The notes: a model not told the origin generated them from the letters alone. A stretch of DNA of 18,839 bases from JBGTCY01 sp041748615 (GCA_041748615.1 JBGTCY010000255.1:1-18839), one strand, 5' to 3'; counted from the stretch's first letter, positions 1 through 8,790 are shown. Numbers and translations: made by a program.

Positions 1-624
1 CAATTTGCGCAGTTGAGCGATGTCATCCGCGGAGCGCACAAACGAAACAGCAATCCAGTTGGCTTTATGTGCCAGCGCAAACTTCAAATCTTTCGCGTCT
101 TTTTCCGTGAAAGAAGCAATAGAGAGTTTTGTATCGGGAAGGTTTACGCCTTTTCTGGAGGATAATGGTCCTCCATGCAAAACCACCGCTTTTATTTGTG
201 TTTTTCTGTCGGTTTCAATCACCTCCAATTCAAGTTTTCCGTCATCCATTAAAATCCGGTGTCCGCGCTCCACCTCCAGCGGCAATAACTCATAACTCAC
301 AAATAATTTTTTCGATGTTCCCGCCAGTTCTTTATTAGTGAGTGTGATGATATCCCCTTTTTTCAACACCACATTTTTTTTCACCTCTCCGAGCCTGATT
401 TTCGGTCCCTGTAAATCAGCAAGAATTCCGATGTTCAACTTGTAGGTTTTATTGATTTTTCTCAGATGTTCAATCACTTTTTTATGGTCATTGTGCGTTC
501 CGTGCGAAAAATTGAGGCGAAAAACATCCACTCCGGTTTTCACCAAATCCAGCAAAGTCTCATAGCTGTTGGAAGCCGGACCTACGGTAGCGATAATCTT
601 AGTTCGATTATTATTTCTAATCAC
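1..624 (-). CDS. pyk: Pyruvate kinase, N-terminal part (runs off the left edge)
   Basis: Catalyses phosphoenolpyruvate + ADP to pyruvate + ATP, the last step of glycolysis, in the cytoplasm. Reading the minus strand from a GTG at 622-624 gives 208 in-frame codons to the window edge, against about 475 residues for the usual enzyme. The opening TKIIATVGPAS is the family signature. It is followed by FRLNFSHG (the strand carrying a catalytic Arg and the K+ site), ILADLQGPKIRLG, and the B-domain stretch SSRKGVNLPDTKL. The GTG start (VIRNNNRTKII) is the only acceptable start codon before an in-frame stop a short way upstream; no clear Shine-Dalgarno site is seen. The IPExxxDY gene lies 47 bases upstream on the same strand, so the two may be co-transcribed. 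The C-terminal domain and the rest of the active site lie outside the window. Confidence 0.96.
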   Translation of the reverse strand, partial: MIRNNNRTKIIATVGPASNSYETLLDLVKTGVDVFRLNFSHGTHNDHKKVIEHLRKINKTYKLNIGILADLQGPKIRLGEVKKNVVLKKGDIITLTNKELAGTSKKLFVSYELLPLEVERGHRILMDDGKLELEVIETDRKTQIKAVVLHGGPLSSRKGVNLPDTKLSIASFTEKDAKDLKFALAHKANWIAVSFVRSADDIAQLRKL

Positions 625-671
625 AAATGAATAATTTAAAACTGCTTGAAATTAATCTTCCAAAAAATAAA

Positions 672-1130
672 TCATGAATAATGCAAATCAAATATCAGGT
701 TTTCTTTTGAACGCAAGGTTAACGGTTCGGATTTAAAAATTTTCTCGATGCCGGGAGAGTTTTCTAACAAGTGTGCAGTTTCGTCAACAAGCGTTGCTGC
801 CGCATCACCTTTCAGCAGCATGAAATAATCCGCCTGCTTCAGTTCAGGAATCAAATAAATACCGGATGATTTGTTAGTGACCAGATAATAGCGGAGCAGA
901 TTAATTTCATCCTCATAAAAATAGAGATTATGCAATGACTCTGTTTTTTTCCGGCTGTTGGAAATCAAAAGGTCGGTATTCCGGCAGAGGTCAATGTTCA
1001 AAGCCCTGTTGATGAGCCAGCAAATCCGGTAATCACGCTGTGATGAAATGATGGATATCATTTCAAAATCATAATCAAACTCGGTATATAGTGTGTGTCT
1101 GCTCAAGAAAATGTCAGTTAATTGTTGCAT
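672..1130 (-). CDS. IPExxxDY family protein
   Basis: A small (about 152 aa) protein of unknown function that in Bacteroidota is usually found beside pyruvate kinase. The diagnostic stretch is LIPELKQADYFMLLKG near the C-terminus, which fits the IPE...DY signature (here with four residues between E and D). No signal peptide or membrane segment is visible; the protein looks cytoplasmic. I chose the ATG at 1128-1130; a TTG directly before it extends the frame by one codon. Its stop lies 47 bases before the pyk start on the same strand. In many Bacteroidota the upstream neighbours are rnc and fabF (from knowledge of the family context), but here the next gene is a divergent permease, so that synteny is broken. 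The sequence TAAATTTG sits directly against the ATG. Confidence 0.85.
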   Translation of the reverse strand: MQQLTDIFLSRHTLYTEFDYDFEMISIISSQRDYRICWLINRALNIDLCRNTDLLISNSRKKTESLHNLYFYEDEINLLRYYLVTNKSSGIYLIPELKQADYFMLLKGDAAATLVDETAHLLENSPGIEKIFKSEPLTLRSKENLIFDLHYS

Positions 1131-1138
1131 CAAATTTA
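1131..1138 (-). promoter_or_regulatory. Possible -7 box before the IPExxxDY gene
   Basis: On the minus strand the sequence TAAATTTG is an exact match to the Bacteroidota -7 consensus TAnnTTTG, but it touches the ATG directly and no TTTG is seen at the -33 distance. Either the box is fortuitous or the true start is further inside the gene. Confidence 0.25.
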
Positions 1139-1260
1139 GACGGACGGTTTGCCCGCACCGGGTACCCTGATTAACAAAACAGTGGGTATTGTTTGGTAAA
1201 ATGGGCGAGAGTTGGTTACTTTACAGTCATTAGGCAGTTCTAAAAATTCTACCTATTACA

Positions 1261-1291
1261 CCCTCTCTTTCGGAGAGGGATGGGGTGAGGC
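1261..1291 (+). repeat. Short palindromic repeat with GGGGTGAGGC tail
   Basis: CCCTCTC (1261-1267) and GAGAGGG (1273-1279) form a 7-bp stem around TTTCG. It is followed by a GGGGTGAGGC tail (1282-1291). The same tail, behind a CTCC-TTC-GGAG hairpin, occurs at 15614-15633, so this looks like a dispersed intergenic repeat family, not a site private to one gene. It is not followed by a T run and stands 5' of the permease, so a terminator role is not supported. Confidence 0.6.
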
Positions 1292-1404
1292 AATACAAAA
1301 AGCAATTTTGAGAGCTATCATTAATTTAAGCAATAACATTATTCGTTTTTTCCAATCAGGGCTTTTAAAAAAAGTCAAAAAAAATAACCGCACACTCCTT
1401 ATTT

Positions 1405-1412
1405 TATTTTTC
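1405..1412 (+). promoter_or_regulatory. Possible -7 box of the SLC13 permease
   Basis: TATTTTTC fits TAnnTTTG except for the last base and lies 7 bases before the ATG at 1420. No TTTG is seen at the -33 distance. Its weight comes from recurring at the same place before several other genes in the window. Confidence 0.35.
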
Positions 1413-1419
1413 AAGCCCG

Positions 1420-3216
1420 ATGGAACACCTTTTTATTTTAGGACTCATAACCCTGGCGCTCGTCCTTTTTGCGATGGAAGTTGTCAGGCCCGACATTGTT
1501 GCGCTTGGAGTTACACTTATTTTGCTATTGACCGGTACCGTGACGATTGAAGATGGATTTTCCGGATTTAGCAATCCTGCTGTTATCACGGTGATTGCCA
1601 TGTTTATTCTCAGCGAAGGGATTGTGAAAACGGGTATTACCGATAAGATTGCAAGCTATTTAATCAGGATAGGCGGCAACAATCCGATTATCCTGACTGT
1701 GCTTGTGATGCTCACTGTTGGAGTGATGTCCGCGTTTATGAATAACATAGGTGCAACCGCAGTGTTGCTGACTGCGGTTTTTGCCATTTCACAAAAAACC
1801 AATTACCCCGCAAGCAAACTGCTTATCCCGCTCTCCTTCGGGTCATTGCTGGGCGGATTAACGACTCTCATCGGTACTCCACCCAACCTGCTGGTATCTA
1901 TGGCCATGGAAGATGCCGGATTCGCAGGTTTTAAAATGTTTGATTTTTTTCCGACAGGTTCAGTCATTCTTTTAGTGGCAATCATCTACATGGCATTCAT
2001 CGGCAGAAAACTCATTGCCAAAAGAAAGATGAGCGGTGATTACATGAATCAATATCAGTTGACCGATTACCTGACTGAAATTTTTATCAAACCCGGTTCG
2101 ACCCTGGCAGGAAAAACGCTCCAGCAATCCAACCTGACAAAAGAATTTGAAATCACGGTATTGCGCATTCACCGGATGGAAAATGATTCCGAGCGTGTTA
2201 TCCTTCCGCGACATGATACTTTACTGAAAGAAAACGACCGCCTGCTGGTGGAGGGAAATATCACGCGTTTGATGCAGTTTAAAGACAACGACCGCTTTGA
2301 AATTTCCGCTGAAAGAAAGTTTGACGATGCAAGCCTCAAAGGGGATAATGTGGTGATAGCGGAAGTTGCAATTGCGCCAAATGCGAATATCATCGGTCAG
2401 TCCATTAAAAGAGTGGATGTCAGGCGCAGGTTTGGCGTGCTGGCAATGGCATTGCGCAGACAGGAACAGGTTTTCGCTAAATACACCAATGTACCATTGG
2501 ATACTGGCGATGTTTTATTGGTACAGGGAACACAGGAAGCGATGGTCAGGCTGGCTGAAAATCCAAACTTTTTGGTGGTGAACCGATTGGAACATGAAAT
2601 CAGGAACACCAGCAAAGCGCCATTTGCCCTGGCGATAATGTTTATGATAATTACGGCTGCATCTACCGGAATATTACATATTTCAACAGCGGGATTTCTG
2701 GGTGTTTTATTAATGATTATCACAAACTGCCTGAAAGCGCAGGACATTTACCGCGCGGTGGAGTGGCGGGTCGTTTTTCTGATTGCCTTCATGATGCCGC
2801 TTGGAATAGCGATGAATGACGACCACACCGGCACGGCACGCTGGCTGGCAGGTCATATTGTTGGGTTTGCGGGTGAGTATGGACCATACTTTTTGCTGGG
2901 ATGTCTTTTCCTTTTCACAACACTCATTACAGAAGTAATGTCAAATGCAGCGGCTGCGGTGTTGCTGGCGCCTATCGGAATATCAATTGCAACAGGGATG
3001 AATTATGAACCGCATCCGTTTATGATGGCGATTGCCATTGGCGCTTCCACAACTTTCCTGACACCAATCGGACATCAGGCAAATGTATTGGTCTATGGCG
3101 TGGGGGGTTACCGTTTTACCGACTTCACGAAAGTAGGGCTGCCGCTGAATATCATCATTTTTATTGTGGCGATGCTGCTCATTCCCTTTGTTTGGCCCTT
3201 TATACCTTTGAGATAA
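1420..3216 (+). CDS. SLC13/DASS-type anion permease with two RCK_C (TrkA-C) domains
   Basis: A 598-residue inner-membrane secondary transporter, probably for sulfate, a carboxylate or a similar anion; the substrate cannot be read from the sequence. Hydrophobic segments fill residues 1-200 and 400-595. The first half has FMNNIGATAVLL (about 106-117) and TLIGTPPNLL (149-158). The second half has the matching TEVMSNAAAAVLL (504-516) and TTFLTPIGHQAN (544-555). These are the two re-entrant substrate/Na+ site repeats of the family. Between the halves are two cytosolic RCK_C domains, about 214-290 (containing GKTLQQSNL and LLKENDRLLVEG) and 306-388 (GQSIKRVDVRRRFGV and LDTGDVLLVQG), as in the DASS members annotated 'SLC13 family permease'. 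The start at ATG 1420 gives a short N-terminus directly entering helix 1. It stands alone; the next gene lies 89 bases downstream. Confidence 0.93.
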   Translation: MEHLFILGLITLALVLFAMEVVRPDIVALGVTLILLLTGTVTIEDGFSGFSNPAVITVIAMFILSEGIVKTGITDKIASYLIRIGGNNPIILTVLVMLTVGVMSAFMNNIGATAVLLTAVFAISQKTNYPASKLLIPLSFGSLLGGLTTLIGTPPNLLVSMAMEDAGFAGFKMFDFFPTGSVILLVAIIYMAFIGRKLIAKRKMSGDYMNQYQLTDYLTEIFIKPGSTLAGKTLQQSNLTKEFEITVLRIHRMENDSERVILPRHDTLLKENDRLLVEGNITRLMQFKDNDRFEISAERKFDDASLKGDNVVIAEVAIAPNANIIGQSIKRVDVRRRFGVLAMALRRQEQVFAKYTNVPLDTGDVLLVQGTQEAMVRLAENPNFLVVNRLEHEIRNTSKAPFALAIMFMIITAASTGILHISTAGFLGVLLMIITNCLKAQDIYRAVEWRVVFLIAFMMPLGIAMNDDHTGTARWLAGHIVGFAGEYGPYFLLGCLFLFTTLITEVMSNAAAAVLLAPIGISIATGMNYEPHPFMMAIAIGASTTFLTPIGHQANVLVYGVGGYRFTDFTKVGLPLNIIIFIVAMLLIPFVWPFIPLR

Positions 3217-3291
3217 TCTTTCAAAAAGTTAGTATTAGTCTTTGTAAATTATAGATAAATTTCATCCTCATAAATTACGATTATTTAGTTT

Positions 3292-3299
3292 TATTTTTC
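3292..3299 (+). promoter_or_regulatory. Possible -7 box of the 66-residue orphan
   Basis: TATTTTTC, identical to the box before the permease, lies 6 bases before the ATG at 3306. No -33 TTTG is seen at the right distance. Confidence 0.35.
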
Positions 3300-3305
3300 C
3301 CCTCC

Positions 3306-3506
3306 ATGCGTAATACCACTAAACTCAAAATCCTGTTACAGAAATATACGGTCTCATTTGATATGGATGAAGATGGATTATTTACATTGCTCTTAATTGA
3401 CAAGAACAATAACTATACTCAACAATTTGATGGAGAGTCTTACAGCAAAGTTTTGGCAAAAGCTTACAGCTACCTGTTGAAGTCATTGAAAAAGAATCCG
3501 GAATAA
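3306..3506 (+). CDS. Small uncharacterised protein (66 aa)
   Basis: I do not recognise this gene. It encodes a 66-residue, lysine-rich, soluble-looking protein with no signal peptide or membrane segment. The middle is acidic (FDMDEDGLFTLLLIDKNNN) and the C-terminal third (SYSKVLAKAYSYLLKSLKK) could form an amphipathic helix. Support for it being real comes from placement: an ATG 6 bases after a TATTTTTC box, and a stop codon (3504-3506) that abuts, with no gap, the stop of the convergent M28 peptidase gene (3507-3509). It follows the permease on the same strand after 89 bases, but the intervening box suggests its own transcription. Confidence 0.6.
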   Translation: MRNTTKLKILLQKYTVSFDMDEDGLFTLLLIDKNNNYTQQFDGESYSKVLAKAYSYLLKSLKKNPE

Positions 3507-5339
3507 TTAATTTCCCGCAGCTATCATCCTGCCGCTCGCGTAAGGGACACCCTCAACGGTGAAAATAAAAAAATAAATCCCAGGAGGTATTGCTGCATTG
3601 TGATAATGCACGGAAGTATAATTCCTGTCCGTATTTACAGGCAGGCTCTCAATTTTTTTTCCATAAACATCATAAATCATCAGGCTTGCAGCGCGGTGCA
3701 GCAGTGCGTCATCGAGCGTCAGGTTAAAACACACCGCGTGACTGAACGGGTTGGGAAAAGTGGAAAGCACAGTGACGCCTTTTTTCGAAAATAACAATGT
3801 GTATTCATCATCAATAGATGTATTGGTGCAAACCGTTTCCGGAAATAATAAAGTGTCGCCCGCAATGTCAGTTGTGTTTACGAATGAAGTAAACGCGATT
3901 TCATTGGAAAACAAACTCATCACGCCTTGCTCGTTGACGGTAGCAGCGCTCACACGATAAGCGACTCCCGGAATGAGTCCGGGTAAATCATAATGCGCGG
4001 AATCTTTGAAACTAAAAATCACATCGAAATCATGTGACGTTGTTCTGACACCTATTCGATAATGCAGATGTTGTCCATGGTCGGTAATGAAAACGACCAT
4101 CTTGTTGTCAATTAAATTCACCGCAATCTCAGGCTGCTGCGGACCGAGCGCAGCGATTGAAGCCGCCATCCCATTGATAGCGATGTTGCGGGCGAGGTAG
4201 TTGAAGTTCACAAAAAAACTGTCAAGTACACCATCGCTGTTCGTGTCCACTCCGAGAATATCATTGCTCGTGTGCTGACGGTCGGCATAGCCGGGAGTGG
4301 AAGGGTTGCCGTGCCCGTGTTCGTTGGCGGATGAAAAACGCACAGCCGTAAATCCGCGCTGCCGGAACGGGATGTGGTCGCCCCCGCGCCCCGTGCGGTC
4401 TTCGGGCTGCATGATACTCACCATCATCGGCACGCGCGCTTCGGGCAGCAGCCACTCGCGGTAAGTCAGCTTGATAAAACGCGCGTAGCTTTTGTGTGCG
4501 GAGTTGTTCGTGCCAAATGAAAAGAGTCGTACCTGCGTGCTGTCAAGATGCGCCACTGCGGGACAACTTGGAAGAGACGATGTTTCTCCACATTCGATGC
4601 CGCCCACAATGTCATTGTTCTGCACCACCCGGATGGAAATGCCGTTGTCTTGCGCGTATTTGGCAAAAGCGGTAGCTCCAAACAATCCCTGCTCCTCGCC
4701 CACCGTCAACATGAATACAATCGTGCGCGGAAAAGCAAACCGGCTCAACACTCTCGAAAGTTCAAGCACCAATACGGAGCCACTGCCATTATCATCCGCG
4801 CCATGCGCCTGACAGGTGATGTCACAGGCATCTTCACAGCGGCTGTCAAGATGTGCTTCAATAATCATGATTAATTTGTCGGTGGTATCCGTGCCGGGCA
4901 AAATCGCTAAAACATTCCTGAACACCCCGCTGCCGCACAATGCGGAATTATCCATTTCAAACTGCATGTAAGCCGGGAGCAAACGGTTTTCATTTTCAAT
5001 GCTGAACCGCCCGAACATATTGTATGCCCATCTTCTTGCCGCCCCGATGCCGGTTGTGTTTGAAACAGTATCCGCATACGTGTTGCGATTGTGAAAAGAA
5101 GAAAGTTTCAGTAAATAGCTGTTCAGCGAGTCAGGCAAAATTTCTTCGTGCAAAGCACAGGCGATTTGAGCGGGATTATTTTTGATTTCAGTGGGGAGGT
5201 AAATCTGCGGATTATAATTGCCTTTCAAAATTTGTTCGACAACCGGATTGGTAATCGTGATGTTAAAAGGGGTTTGCGCGATTGCTGAAATCAGCGGGTT
5301 GATGGATATGATAACTAAAATGATGAGCAAGCGAAACAT
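3507..5339 (-). CDS. Secreted M28 family zinc metallopeptidase with T9SS sorting domain
   Basis: A 610-residue exported peptidase. Residues 1-21 are a signal peptide (hydrophobic LLIILVIISINPL, cut near AIA-Q). The catalytic domain carries the M28 set in order: H163 in EAHLDS, Asp 182/183 in GADDNGSG, E215-E216 in GEEQGLFG (general base plus zinc ligand), D243 in NNDIVGG, and H322 in GGDHIPFRQRG. All ligands for two zinc ions are present, so it should be an active aminopeptidase-like enzyme. Next comes a fibronectin-III-like segment (about 398-490). The last ~85 residues form a T9SS type A sorting domain (FPNPFS, then YDVYGKKI, IPPGIYFF, and a basic end), which predicts export across the outer membrane and surface attachment or release. 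It diverges from icmF (79 bases apart) and converges with the 66-residue orphan. Confidence 0.94.
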   Translation of the reverse strand: MFRLLIILVIISINPLISAIAQTPFNITITNPVVEQILKGNYNPQIYLPTEIKNNPAQIACALHEEILPDSLNSYLLKLSSFHNRNTYADTVSNTTGIGAARRWAYNMFGRFSIENENRLLPAYMQFEMDNSALCGSGVFRNVLAILPGTDTTDKLIMIIEAHLDSRCEDACDITCQAHGADDNGSGSVLVLELSRVLSRFAFPRTIVFMLTVGEEQGLFGATAFAKYAQDNGISIRVVQNNDIVGGIECGETSSLPSCPAVAHLDSTQVRLFSFGTNNSAHKSYARFIKLTYREWLLPEARVPMMVSIMQPEDRTGRGGDHIPFRQRGFTAVRFSSANEHGHGNPSTPGYADRQHTSNDILGVDTNSDGVLDSFFVNFNYLARNIAINGMAASIAALGPQQPEIAVNLIDNKMVVFITDHGQHLHYRIGVRTTSHDFDVIFSFKDSAHYDLPGLIPGVAYRVSAATVNEQGVMSLFSNEIAFTSFVNTTDIAGDTLLFPETVCTNTSIDDEYTLLFSKKGVTVLSTFPNPFSHAVCFNLTLDDALLHRAASLMIYDVYGKKIESLPVNTDRNYTSVHYHNAAIPPGIYFFIFTVEGVPYASGRMIAAGN

Positions 5340-5343
5340 GGAT

Positions 5344-5374
5344 TAAAGATAAGGGAATGTATCTTGCAGGTAAA
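5344..5374 (-). promoter_or_regulatory. Possible promoter of the M28 peptidase gene
   Basis: Read on the minus strand, TTTA (5371-5374), 19 bases, then TATCTTTA (5344-5351) resembles the Bacteroidota vegetative promoter TTTG-N19/20-TAnnTTTG with the last base of each box changed. Only 4 bases separate the -7 box from the ATG, so the message would be nearly leaderless. Confidence 0.4.
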
Positions 5375-5406
5375 ATGAATTTAAAATTTCTCCATCCCCA
5401 ATTTCA

Positions 5407-5414
5407 TAATTTTA
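5407..5414 (+). promoter_or_regulatory. Possible -7 box of icmF
   Basis: TAATTTTA lies 4 bases before the icmF ATG (5419). It fits TAnnTTTG except for the last base. No -33 TTTG is visible, and there is no Shine-Dalgarno sequence. Confidence 0.3.
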
Positions 5415-5418
5415 CCTC

Positions 5419-8400
5419 ATGCAAACTGCCACTTACCAACCCAAACACCACGTCCGCATCGTCACAGCCGCCTCGCTGTTTGACGGGCATGATGCCGCAA
5501 TTAATATCATGCGCAGGATTTTGCAGGCGTCAGGCGCAGAGGTCATCCACATCGGGCATGACCGCTCGGTACAGGAAATTGTGGATTGTGCGATACAAGA
5601 GGATGCGCAGGCGATTGCGATTACATCCTATCAAGGCGGTCATGTGGAGTTTTTGAAATACATGAAAGATCTGCTGAAGAAAAAAGGCGCGGAACATATC
5701 AAGATTTTCGCGGGCGGTGGAGGAACGATTTTGCCGGATGAAATCAAAGCGTTGCACAAATACGGTATCACCCGCGTGTATTCTCCCGATGACGGGCGCG
5801 AGCTCGGATTGCAGGGGATGATTAATGATTTATTGAAAAAAAGTGATTTCCCGTTAGGCTTGCAGGTGAATGGAGAGTTCAATCATCTCGAAAAGAAAAA
5901 CCCTCACGCGATTGCACGGTTAATTTCTGCCGCTGAAAATTTTCCGAAGGAGGCTGCTGAAATTCTAAAACTCGTCAGGCAGAAAGCGAAGAAAAATAAA
6001 GTGCCCGTTTTGGGAATTACCGGAACAGGCGGTGCCGGAAAATCATCGCTCACCGATGAAATCGTGCGCAGGTTCACGGCTGATTTCACGGGCAAAACGG
6101 TCGGCATCCTTTCCGTTGACCCTTCGAAGCGCAAGACGGGCGGGGCGTTGCTTGGCGACCGCATCCGCATGAATGCGATTAACAATGAGCGCGTGTATAT
6201 GCGCTCGCTTGCTACGCGCGAAGCGAATATTTCCGTTTCAAAACACGTGACGGATGCGATTGATATTCTGAAAGCGGCACAGTTCGATTTGATTATTCTC
6301 GAAACTTCCGGCATCGGACAATCCGGTTCCGAAATCGTGGACTACGCGGATGTGTCGCTCTATGTGATGACGCCCGAATATGGCGCGGCTACACAATTGG
6401 AAAAAATTGACATGCTCGATTTTGCCGACATCGTGGCAATCAACAAATTCGACAAGCGCGGCTCGCAGGATGCTTTGCGGGATGTGCGCAAGCAGTTCAA
6501 ACGCAACCGGAATTTATTCGATGCGAAAGATGAAACATTGCCCGTTTTCGGAACGATTGCTTCGCAGTTCAACGACCCGGGCACGAACAAACTTTACAAA
6601 GCGCTCGCGAAAATGATTTCCGAAAAAACGGGCGTGAAATTTCAATCGTCTGTTGAATTGCTCGAAGGTGAAAGCGCGAAAATTCATATCATCCCGCCCA
6701 AGCGCGTGCGCTATTTGTCGGAAATCGCTGAGAATAATCACAAATATGATGAATGGGTGAAAGAGCAATCCACGCTCGCGGGTAAATTGTTTGCGCTTAA
6801 AAAAACGATGGAGACATTGCAACTTTCTAAAAGTTCTAAAACTTTTGGAAAGTTTCTGGAAGATGAAATAAAATCGTTGGAGAAAAAATTGGATGAGGAT
6901 TGCAAGAAGATTATAGACGAGTGGGATGAAAAAGTGCAGCGGTATAAAAATGAATATTACGAATTCGATGTGCGCGGAAAAATCATTAAAATAAAAACCT
7001 ATTATGAAACGCTTTCACACACGCACGTTCCTAAAGTGGCGTTGCCGCGATACAGTTCGTGGGAAGATATTCTGAAATGGAACTTGCAGGAAAACGTGCC
7101 GGGCGAATTTCCTTACGCTGCGGGCGTGTTTCCGTTCAAGCGCGAGGAGGAAGACCCGACAAGAATGTTCGCAGGCGAGGGCGGACCGGAGCGCACCAAC
7201 AAACGCTTCCACTACGTCAGCAAGGACATGGCAGCGAAACGTTTGTCCACCGCGTTTGACAGCGTGACGCTCTATGGACGTGACCCGGACACGCGCCCCG
7301 ATATTTACGGCAAGGTCGGCAATTCGGGCGTTTCGATTTGCTGCCTCGATGACGCGAAAAAACTCTACAGCGGCTTCAACCTCTGCGACCCCAAGACTTC
7401 CGTTTCGATGACGATTAACGGACCGGCTGCCACGATTACCGCTTTCTTCATGAATGCCGCGATTGACCAGCAATGCGAGTTGTATATCAGAAAAAACGGA
7501 TTGGAAAAAGAGGTTGCGAAAAAAATCAAAGACCATTTCAAAAAGAAAAAATACCCGCAACCCGAATATCAGGGCGCTTTGCCAGAGGGTAATGACGGAC
7601 TTGGCTTGCTACTGCTCGGCATTACAGGCGACCAGGTGCTGCCGAAAGCAGTCTATGAAAAAATCAAAGCGGAAACATTAACGCAGGTGCGCGGCACCGT
7701 GCAGGCGGATATTCTGAAAGAAGACCAGGCGCAGAACACCTGCATTTTCTCCACCGAGTTTTCGCTGAAGCTCATGGGCGATGTGCAGGAATATTTCGTG
7801 AAAAACAAAGTCCGCAATTTTTATTCGGTTTCGATTTCGGGCTATCACATTGCCGAAGCGGGCGCCAACCCGATTTCGCAGTTGGCGTTCACGCTTGCCA
7901 ACGGCTTCACGTATGTTGAATATTACTTATCAAAAGGCATGAAGATTGACGACTTCGCGCCCAATCTTTCATTCTTTTTTTCCAACGGCATTGACGCGGA
8001 ATATGCAGTGCTCGGTCGTGTGGCGCGCAAAATTTGGGCGAAAGCCATGAAGCATAAATATGGCGGCAACGAGCGCAGCCAGAAATTGAAATATCACATT
8101 CAGACATCCGGTCGCTCGCTGCATGCGCAGGAAATTTCTTTCAACGACATCCGCACCACGTTGCAGGCGCTCTACGCGATTTACGACAACTGCAACTCGC
8201 TGCACACCAATGCCTATGACGAAGCGATTACCACGCCCACCGAAGAAAGCGTGCGCAGGGCGGTCGCCATTCAGATGATTATCAATCATGAACTCGGTTT
8301 GGCAAAAAATCAAAACCCATTGCAAGGCGCGTTCATCATCGAAGAACTAACCGACCTCGTGGAAGAAGCCGTTTACACGGAATTCGACCGGCTGACGGAA

Positions 8401-8790
8401 CGGGGCGGTGTGCTGGGCGCGATGGAAACGATGTATCAGCGCGGAAAAATACAGGAGGAAAGTTTATACTATGAAACGCTGAAAAATTCCGGTGACTTGC
8501 CGATTATGGGGGTGAATACTTTTCTTTCATCCGATGGTTCACCGACCATTCTTCCGAAACACGTTATCCGTTCCACCAAAAAAGAAAAGGAGTATCAAAT
8601 CGCCATGCTGAAAGAACTTCATGCGCGAAATGAAACGGATTGCAAGCAATGGCTCGAAAAAGTGCAACAAGCCGCTTTGCACAATCAAAATGTTTTCGAA
8701 ACCCTCATGGAAGCCGTGAAATACTGCTCGCTCGGGCAGGTGACGGAGGCGTTGTTTGAGGTGGGTGGTCAATACCGCAGAAATATGTAA
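5419..8790 (+). CDS. icmF: Fused isobutyryl-CoA mutase (IcmF)
   Basis: A 1123-residue cytoplasmic adenosylcobalamin enzyme that interconverts isobutyryl-CoA and n-butyryl-CoA, with its own G-protein chaperone built in. The order is that of IcmF. First is the B12-binding domain (1-140) with the cobalt-ligating H24 in FDGHDAA and GGGGTILPDEI. Then the MeaB-like GTPase has a P-loop at 202-209 (GTGGAGKS), SVDPSKRKTGGALLGDR, ETSGIGQSG and NKFD at 342-345. A charged, coiled-coil-prone linker (about 440-520) follows, then the mutase TIM-barrel (from about 560 to the end). Substrate-pocket residues are F584 (in TRMFAGEG) and Q772 (in AQNTCIF). These are Phe and Gln as in isobutyryl-CoA mutases, where methylmalonyl-CoA mutase has Tyr and Arg (known from the family). 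The C-terminus is GGQYRRNM. Length and motifs are complete. Its 3' end is repeated three times downstream. Confidence 0.97.
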   Translation: MQTATYQPKHHVRIVTAASLFDGHDAAINIMRRILQASGAEVIHIGHDRSVQEIVDCAIQEDAQAIAITSYQGGHVEFLKYMKDLLKKKGAEHIKIFAGGGGTILPDEIKALHKYGITRVYSPDDGRELGLQGMINDLLKKSDFPLGLQVNGEFNHLEKKNPHAIARLISAAENFPKEAAEILKLVRQKAKKNKVPVLGITGTGGAGKSSLTDEIVRRFTADFTGKTVGILSVDPSKRKTGGALLGDRIRMNAINNERVYMRSLATREANISVSKHVTDAIDILKAAQFDLIILETSGIGQSGSEIVDYADVSLYVMTPEYGAATQLEKIDMLDFADIVAINKFDKRGSQDALRDVRKQFKRNRNLFDAKDETLPVFGTIASQFNDPGTNKLYKALAKMISEKTGVKFQSSVELLEGESAKIHIIPPKRVRYLSEIAENNHKYDEWVKEQSTLAGKLFALKKTMETLQLSKSSKTFGKFLEDEIKSLEKKLDEDCKKIIDEWDEKVQRYKNEYYEFDVRGKIIKIKTYYETLSHTHVPKVALPRYSSWEDILKWNLQENVPGEFPYAAGVFPFKREEEDPTRMFAGEGGPERTNKRFHYVSKDMAAKRLSTAFDSVTLYGRDPDTRPDIYGKVGNSGVSICCLDDAKKLYSGFNLCDPKTSVSMTINGPAATITAFFMNAAIDQQCELYIRKNGLEKEVAKKIKDHFKKKKYPQPEYQGALPEGNDGLGLLLLGITGDQVLPKAVYEKIKAETLTQVRGTVQADILKEDQAQNTCIFSTEFSLKLMGDVQEYFVKNKVRNFYSVSISGYHIAEAGANPISQLAFTLANGFTYVEYYLSKGMKIDDFAPNLSFFFSNGIDAEYAVLGRVARKIWAKAMKHKYGGNERSQKLKYHIQTSGRSLHAQEISFNDIRTTLQALYAIYDNCNSLHTNAYDEAITTPTEESVRRAVAIQMIINHELGLAKNQNPLQGAFIIEELTDLVEEAVYTEFDRLTERGGVLGAMETMYQRGKIQEESLYYETLKNSGDLPIMGVNTFLSSDGSPTILPKHVIRSTKKEKEYQIAMLKELHARNETDCKQWLEKVQQAALHNQNVFETLMEAVKYCSLGQVTEALFEVGGQYRRNM
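8668..8790 (+). repeat. icmF 3' end: source copy of a repeated segment
   Basis: The last 123 bases of icmF are the reference for three partial copies downstream: tail only at 8812-8850, middle part at 10427-10493, and nearly the whole segment at 11312-11455. All are in the same orientation. See the copy entries for the alignments. Confidence 0.85.

Larger units (their letters stand above)
1139..1419. other. Intergenic gap between divergent IPExxxDY and permease genes
   Basis: About 280 bases with no convincing gene. A frame of 112 codons (1212-1550) opens here but runs out of frame into the permease and has no recognisable content. The gap contains a strong hairpin (1261-1279, listed separately) and an A/T-rich stretch leading up to the permease start. 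Confidence 0.6.

Noticed and set aside
1212..1550. 112-codon plus-strand frame before the permease
   Set aside because: It runs through the hairpin repeat and then out of frame over the permease start; no protein-like pattern.
4261..4812. Overlapping frames within the GC-rich middle of the M28 peptidase gene
   Set aside because: They lie over the zinc-ligand region of the peptidase, whose motifs are all intact in one frame; the other frames are by-products of GC-rich codons.
7015..7560. 181-codon frame on the minus strand inside icmF
   Set aside because: A shadow of the conserved icmF mutase domain, in antisense, with no recognisable domain content.
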